DNA of 64,000 nt from Filosporella fistucella (Eukaryota; Ascomycota; Leotiomycetes; Helotiales), in contig JAQJZZ010000007.1 of the NCBI GenBank assembly GCA_030077755.1, positions 186,001 through 250,000 of the forward strand, in the 5' to 3' direction. The notes under the pieces were generated by a model. That model saw nothing but the letters and a program-made list of their open reading frames with translations. It was not told the DNA's origin and did no database searches. Positions 57,306 through 64,000 of the stretch are shown here, piece by piece. A program made the position numbers and the translations under genes. Position 1 is the stretch's first letter. Every line of letters begins with the position of its first letter.

Positions 57306-59191
57306 TCAGCCTGCGCAATCCTCCTTCCCTCCCCTGGAATTGCAATCCTCTACCATCTTCGCGAAATTCCGTACTACCTCGCTAGGTACCTGGTCCCATA
57401 GCAGACTGCGCGTATATACGTCTGCTGCACCTTTCTTGCTATTACTCCTCATCGCTGCCAAGGTCTCGCCTAGATTTCGACGGCCTTGGGAAGTAGAGTG
57501 TTGAGGAGCAGAGTGGAGGAAGTCTTGATTTGTAAGGCCGTTGTATTGAGCAGCTGACATGCCGAATAATTGTTCGTGGTTTTGTTCTTCCGTCGGTTGT
57601 GAGAGGCTGTCGGCGAGATCTCCCAGGGTCGACTGTGTGACGCCGACCATGTCGTTGCTGCTGCTGAGAGAAGTCATGGGAGCGCTAGACCAAGATGTAC
57701 CGGAGGGAAGAGGAGCGTTGACTTCAGCGACGCCGGTGGAGTGTGGTACACCGGCATCTTTGAATATGTCTTCGATGAGCGTAGCTGAAGCAGCACGAAC
57801 ATCGTCGGACATCTGAGGAATAGATGAAGCTGAGCCTTTGGAGGCTACGAAAGCGCCGAAGAGAAGAAGCATGATGAGGAAACCTTGAGCAGCTGGTTTC
57901 TCTGGATCTGAGAGAAGAGAGTTCTCCGATTTCTTGATAGGAACGAGAGATTGCTCGACTTTGACTTCGGTCTCGTTGAAGTCGTTGAGGAAGGAGATGT
58001 TATCCCATGCTCCGTCCATAGTGAGACTGTCGATGTCGGAGTATTCGGCAGCGAAACTGGTAGGTGGCATAGAAGGCATAGGAGTGCTTTCCAAGCGATT
58101 GATGTGATCGGTAAGAACGCTGACTTTCTTTCTCAGATCGCCAGTCTCGATGGTATGATTTCGTACCATCTCTTCTTTCTCCATCTGCATGGTCTCGATA
58201 TACTGTTGATATTGTTGCTCCTTTCGGGCCCAATCATCAAGAGCGAGCTTAGCCTCAGCCAGATCTTCTTCAAGCTCATTGATTACTGCAGTATAATGTT
58301 TTTTCTCATCCTCAAGTCGCTCAGTATGCTGCTTCTTGCGTTGTCGGGAGTCAAGTCTAAAAATAGTTAGTGGCGATGAATGTGGGGATATCTAATCTGC
58401 ACGTACGCTGCTTGTCTGTTCCTCAACAGTCGCTTTTGTTGCTTCAACTCCTTGATCTCTTGCTCGTCGGTAGATTGGGCGATAAGTTGGTCGATGTTGT
58501 TGAGATTTCGCTCGGCAGGGATATCAAATCGGGCGTTCTTCTTCCTGATCCCGTCTCCCCTCCTCGACATGTCGGGATGTGAACGAAGAGTGGGGCTGTG
58601 AGGTCTCATACGTTTTGGCATACCACGATGTTCCATAGCATCTGATACTGACCACTCTTTCTGTGGTGAAGTAGGTATCGATCCGTTGCTGGTGTTGCCG
58701 GAAGAGAAGAGAGGTAGTTGGTTATTGCCGGGGTTTGTGAATGGGGTTTGCATCGGTCGTTGTTGGAATAGTGGAGCGTTGACCTCAAATTCCTGTGGTA
58801 ATCCATCATGTCCTTGCATTGGCGTGCTCATTCCGGAATTATTCCCCATCCATCCATGGCTTTGATGTCCATATGAAGATTGAGAGTCGACGCGCATGAA
58901 TGGATTGTTGTTTTGATGCTCAACAAAGGGATTATTAGAAGCCATAGGCTGCATATCCACATGTTGCCATTCATCAGTTTTCGGTGAGAACAATGCTGAA
59001 GACACTGCAAACGATTCCCGCCGGCTGCCGTTCATGGGTGGTGACATCTCTAACCCTGAGTCCAGACCGGTCTGATCGAGGATATTCTCGTCCAAGATGC
59101 TTCCCTCGTCTTCTTCAAAGTAATTTTGAGTGTGAGTATCGACAGTCAGCGGCGACGGCCGATAGAAGTTGTGCATTGGGAAAGCTGCCAT
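57306..59191 (-). CDS. bZIP transcription factor with a membrane segment (LziP/CREB3-like)
   Basis: Two exons, 59191-58407 and 58356-57306, around a 49-bp intron (GTACGT...TTTAG) give 611 residues. The intron splits the bZIP basic region exactly between RLLRNRQAA and LDSRQRKKQ. The N-terminal part is Pro/Asn/Ser-rich, as in activation domains, with nuclear-signal-like KRMR and RRGDGIRKK. After the basic region comes a leucine-zipper coiled coil (HTERLEDEKKHYTAVINELE). Near residues 419-435 lies one hydrophobic span, GFLIMLLLFGAFVASKG, followed by about 175 residues. This order resembles animal CREB3 proteins held in the ER and released by cleavage, and fungal proteins annotated LziP as I recall. 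Membrane tethering is inferred from the sequence only. Confidence 0.87.
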
Positions 59192-62100
59192 TGTGGGATT
59201 TTTTGGTGGTGGGAAGCGAGGTTCGGATGGATTTTGGGAGTTGGCGGTGAAGCGATGGATATTTGAAGTAAACCGACGATAATACGACGATTCAAAGGGA
59301 TAAGTAATAATGACGATGGTTTCACTGACTCGTTATGAGTAAAGTGAAGATCGGATAGATGTGATTGCAAGTGTTGAATCTTCCGGACGAAGGAAGAAGA
59401 CAAACAGAATGTAGGTTGATTTTTAGTACCGGTTGGTGGTATGAGGTGAGAAGCGCGATAGTGAACGGGCCCTCACTCCTCTTATCCATCGGTCAGATCA
59501 GCCTCTCGTCTGGTTTGGACTTTTTTGGATTTGGCAGCGGATGCAGTGCAGTGCAGAGCGGTGCGGATGGAGTAGGTCTCGTCCCACCCGAGCCAGACAA
59601 GCCAGACCAGACAAAAGGCCATACGGGTTGTGGATTGTGGAGTTGAGTGCAAGACTAAGTTAAGGATGCGCGTGTGGTGGGATGGAGTGGGAGAGCAAAT
59701 GGTAGGAGGAGGGCTAGCAGTGAGGAGGGTAGAGCTGCATGGCCCAACCTGGGTTTGACGTCCCATGCGCCATGCGTCCAGAACAAGGAGAGGCCAGGAA
59801 GAAACGGGAAAAGCAAGGCGGGTGTGTCCTTGTGGATTACGGGTGCAAGCGATGGGGGTGAAGGTTAGGAGTAGCTAGAGGAGACTAGAGAGGTATGATG
59901 AAAGTGGGTATGATGATGATTTAAGGGGTAGGCAGAGGTGAGTTGGAGGGTAGGGGGAATGATATTTGTCGAGAGTCACGAGAAAAGAGGGTATATAGAT
60001 GTTAGGGCAGGGCGAACGAGAGGGCAAGGAGGAAAGTACTCCATAACAGCTCCAACTCAAAGGTGCAAGAGTAAGACTGCAAGAGCTGAGAAACAGCGTG
60101 AGAGTGAAACACTTCGTAAATATTTAGTGGGGAGCACAATATGACACCAACCGGAAAAGCTGGAAGATTGGGTATGTGAGTGGATGACCAGTAATTCTTT
60201 GGGAGAGGAGAGGGCGGAATATTAGCATATTCCGATGACTGAGTAATTAATTGACAGAGGCTCGAGTAACTGTAACTATCGAAAAGAGAAACTCGGAATC
60301 TTCTGCACCAAGTCCTCTCTGTAGTAATTGTCTTTAATTGGCATTCAAAAAGATGAGTACCAGCTCTATGAATAGATTTCTCAACTCCTTCATCTTATAT
60401 TATGCATATTCAGATAAGCTTACCTCCATACTTTGCCTCTCTGTTGCGTCCAACAATGTGATGTATATGACAATGACAATGACTTACCGAAGTGACCGAC
60501 CTAGCCGACAAGAATCCTCGGTACATTGTAATTGTACTTGCAAGCCCATTTAAATCCCCTTTTCAATACCCTCATCGCCTTGTCGCCCTCAACACCTGAA
60601 CCGACTCACTCTATTTCCCTTCCTACCCTTCTCTCTCACCCCCTTCGGACGTTGGGCAGCGATGAAGAAGCTCAACTGCCCACTTTGTCTCTCCCTCTGT
60701 TCCCTTGATAGGTTGCCTGCGTCTCGTGCATGACAAGCGGCCGGGACCAAGTTTGTTTCCTTGCGCGCCCTTGACGACCACTGCTCATTGGCACTGTGGC
60801 CGTTCTTGTGCACCGCCAACCCGCCAGAAAGAGTCAGAGGGAACGGAGAAAACATCAAGTGATAGGGTGGAAATACACCAGCTCGTAACAGGAACGAACG
60901 CCGGGAGGGAAGATGAGGCAATCCATAATGCCATTGTTGGGAGAGTTAGGGTACTGCACTTTAGAGTTGGGTAGATACAAGCAGGTCATGTTATGGACAA
61001 ATACATTGTTGCACGCGTTTGAGGCACATGTTTTGTGAGCAGTGGTGTAGTACCAAGGCAAAAATATGAGCAGTAAGGTAAGGCAGGAGAAGCGCAAGGC
61101 AAAATGGCAGTGAGGCTTCACGTTCGCATCTCGCGGTAGAATACTTCGTACTAGGAGGGAGGGTGTAAAATGCTAATGGTCGTAATCGATAAGGCATTTC
61201 TGTATACTCCTGTAGGTACTTCTGCTTCGTACCTCTGAATCATCGGATGCTCCAGCCACTTCCTTCACATCTCTCTTCATTCACTCAGCACTCACTTCCA
61301 TGACTTACTGCGATCGATCCAACCTCCGAATGTATCACTTGCTCTCACCTCAAATCCCACTCTTCTCCTTCTCACTCATTCTTCCCACGGTCCATCCTCA
61401 TTCGGCTTTTACCAGCAAGAGGGGAGTCCTTGTCACGCGTCAATGTCTCTCATGTCCAGGTCCTCATGTCTCTCCCACTTCCACTCCCACTCTGAAGATC
61501 CCTTCACATCCACCCATATCCGGCGATTCAAGAATATCACTCGCAAACTCCTTCACTTTCTCTCCAATTTCTCCATTTCATATTTTCTTTTTGAGACCGG
61601 CCAGATCTCTCACCAAGCATACTCATTCATATCCAAATGCCGTCATGCCATTTCCTCTTCATGACCCCATCGCATAACCTACTCCGAACCCCCATATTAA
61701 TTCGCCTTGACTGGCACTCCCACTCCCTCACCACCCTATCGCGTATTCTCCTCACTAACATGGCCGCCGAAAAGGCCTCTTTGCTGCAGCACAGAAACAC
61801 AGAGGGGAAGTGATAGGTAGACAAGTCCTGCTCGCCGAGGTCACGTCGCGGTCTTGTGCCTAAACAATAATACTGCGAGCCCAACGTCTGTTTTTTTGTC
61901 AGGGCAATAATATCCGTAACAGTCGAGGTCATCACACTCATGACTGGACTTGTCTTCATCACTGGATTGAACGCGCAACTGACGATACGGAAGAGATCCG
62001 TCAATTACCCCTTAGACTTATCTCTGTCACACCTCTCCTCTCACCGCACACACACACACTCTCTCTCTTCGACTCCCAACTCAAACCGGGCATTCTAAAT

Positions 62101-64000
62101 CACGGCATTGCTCTGCACTGACTGAACTGCTCTCCTCTACTGAATTTGCCCTCTACCCTCCCTTTCCTTCCTCTCGTCTCCCACTTGCTGGACACTGGCG
62201 GCGGGAGAAGAGCGACAGGATACCTGGAACAGTCTAGTTCCCCCTGTCCGCCAAACGCCTTTTCTTCAGATGGCAGGCTTTGCAGGCTAAATTGAGAAGC
62301 TGATGCTCCAACAGTTCCTCGCCTGCATTTAATTTTCCGAACAAACTCTCGCCTCAGAATCGCTCATATTTTCCTTTTCCTGCTCTTCGGCATCTCTTTT
62401 CATGGGGCGCATTAATGTTCACTGAGATCGATTGCGTGTATGACGACAGATAATCTGATTGAGTTTGATCTTGGAGCGAAATGGGCGAAACGATGCGGCC
62501 GAGGAAGTTGACAAACTGGGGATTGCTGGTTTCTGTTCTTCTCTGGTCTGGTTTCTACAATACCCTCCCTGTAGGCTGTAACCTTACGGAGGATGAACTT
62601 TGCGACTGAATCTGCCCTGTCCTGTCTTGCCGAGCCCCGAGCCCCCAGCCAAACTCAACCCAACTCGAAAAAGACTGACTGCTTAACCTTACCCAAACAG
62701 GAATTCTAGAACAAGAACGCGCTTCTCAAACACAATAACAAAGACAAGGGCGGTGAACCTTCAACCTTGTGCTCGGGTCTGGCTGAAATGCTTTATTTGT
62801 GGGCTCCAGATGAAGGATTTTCCGCCCCGAGCATTCTCGATGGGCAACGGCACTCCAAGTGGGTTTGGGTGGGTAGAAGTGGCTGGTATTCAGTCACGAC
62901 ACGATGGTTGCAAAACTGAGGATGCGATCCGACTCGATTTCATCACGAGGGTATGGAGCAAGAAGGTCTACGTTATTATGAGTCTACCATCCTCTTTCTT
63001 GGGCATCATCAAATCTCTCTCACCGCTGCTCTATTCCCGTCTCAACATTCTTCGCTCTTCTCTGACCGTCATAGAATACAAGCAAACATTTTGAAGTCTA
63101 GACTTTCCCTCAGCATCTACCGACGATAGTATGACGAAGCTATACAATCATTCTATCCCTCTTCAAACTCACGGAAACCGGGACTCATCGGACGGCAAGC
63201 AACATCTCGCGTCATTTCTTGCCGTCGTCCGTACCACCGAATCTCAGATCGAATGCAATCCTGCTTCTTCTCCCGCGGGTACATGCATTATCCTTTTACA
63301 CATCCCTCTCCCAACCACATCGTACGAAGAAACCTAATTCCATCTGTTCCTGCTTTCCCCAGAAAATCACCTTTCGCACTTCTCTCATTCGCTCTTGTAT
63401 CATATCTCCCTTTTCTTTTTCCTCTTCGCCTTTCGCAAGTTCTGCGCCAAAAATCCCAGAAACAGAACAAGGTTCTTCACCGCTCGTTTGGACCACCTCA
63501 TGCCAGGAACACCCTTTCTCAGCCCTAATATTGGCAAACAAATATCAATAAGATATTCTATTAATGCTGCCTCGGAAAATCTTTGCGGCGGTGACGTCTT
63601 TGGTTCATGAGCTGAATGCCTATCAATTAGGCGCCAGAAGCAGGTTTTGAAACTTGTTTTTTGTTGGCTTTGAGGTTACGCGTCAGATTTTGAGTTAGAT
63701 ATCAAGATGGTACGATTGTTTTGTATGAGATTGTTGATGCCGAGGGTACTACTCTTCTCGTCCTCTTGCAACGACGGGAGAAGCTCTTTTCGGATGATGT
63801 TTCCTCTCTACACGCAAGACAGACACCCGAGGTCCATTTCATATCCCATGTCATATTCGCGTTCATGCTCATCTCCATTCTCTGATATGATATTATTATG
63901 CTGTACCAGGAAATACACCCTCTGTTTCCGAAATCCCCTCTCCACAAGTCCGTGCTTGTACCCGGTACTCTCACCGTTTAATGCCTCATCCGGCCCCGAA
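59192..64000. other. Long gene-free end region
   Basis: About 4.8 kb without a supportable coding gene. It includes the bZIP promoter at 59192 onward and C/T-rich tracts near 61260-61700, 62030-62200 and 63350-63450. Short open frames overlap in opposite directions, lack recognisable motifs and do not join into spliced models. Leader sequence or non-coding transcripts are possible. Confidence 0.5.
62047..62069. repeat. CA/CT microsatellite
   Basis: A short (CA)n tract runs directly into a (CT)n tract. It is a simple sequence repeat within the gene-free end region. Confidence 0.8.

Noticed and set aside
1..64000. tRNA genes
   Set aside because: A visual scan for GGTTCGANTCC-type B boxes on both strands found no copy with a matching A box; a dedicated tRNA scan was not possible.

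Overview
This window is nuclear DNA of a filamentous ascomycete, most likely a Leotiomycete close to Botrytis/Sclerotinia. The class is my inference from remembered family resemblance; no search was run. The support is many genes split by 43-120 bp GT-AG introns, fungal-only families (CYP53, CYP52-like and CYP58-like P450s, HET proteins) and ordinary ascomycete housekeeping genes. I found no tRNA, rRNA, CRISPR array or prokaryotic operon structure. Gene models below were joined by hand from intron boundaries, reading phase and family alignment by eye.

Layout. 1-11 kb: a partial multi-pass membrane gene, a CYP53 benzoate-4-hydroxylase-type P450, ribulose-phosphate 3-epimerase, a conserved fungal unknown, a CYP52-like P450 and an F-box-like gene. 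11-15.5 kb: a divergent pair, a Tpa1/Ofd1 prolyl hydroxylase and a class V aminotransferase-like enzyme. 16-42 kb is the accessory part. It holds three HET (heterokaryon incompatibility) loci, all damaged, an ER-type short-chain reductase, a secreted Lys/Glu-rich protein, a CYP58-like P450, a short inverted-repeat element, a small membrane protein, a large C2H2 zinc-finger regulator with a wide upstream region, and an ABCC transporter relic with a large internal deletion. 43-59 kb is a conserved core: Mps1 kinase, a GDSL hydrolase, CSN4, ATP4, NOC4, a Nif1-like Sel1-repeat protein and a bZIP factor carrying a membrane segment. 59.2-64 kb shows no supportable gene.

How genes relate. The core genes serve unrelated household functions: spindle checkpoint, COP9 signalosome, ATP synthase, small-subunit ribosome assembly and cell-cycle control. 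Several are divergent pairs with short shared upstream regions, notably ATP4/NOC4 (185 bp). The three P450s and the reductase lie near one another, but no polyketide synthase, peptide synthetase, terpene cyclase or pathway regulator is present, so I do not call a biosynthetic cluster. The clearest biological signal is decay of self-recognition and transport genes: one HET gene broken by a single nonsense codon, two more degraded HET genes, and the ABCC relic. I found no convincing undescribed multi-gene system.
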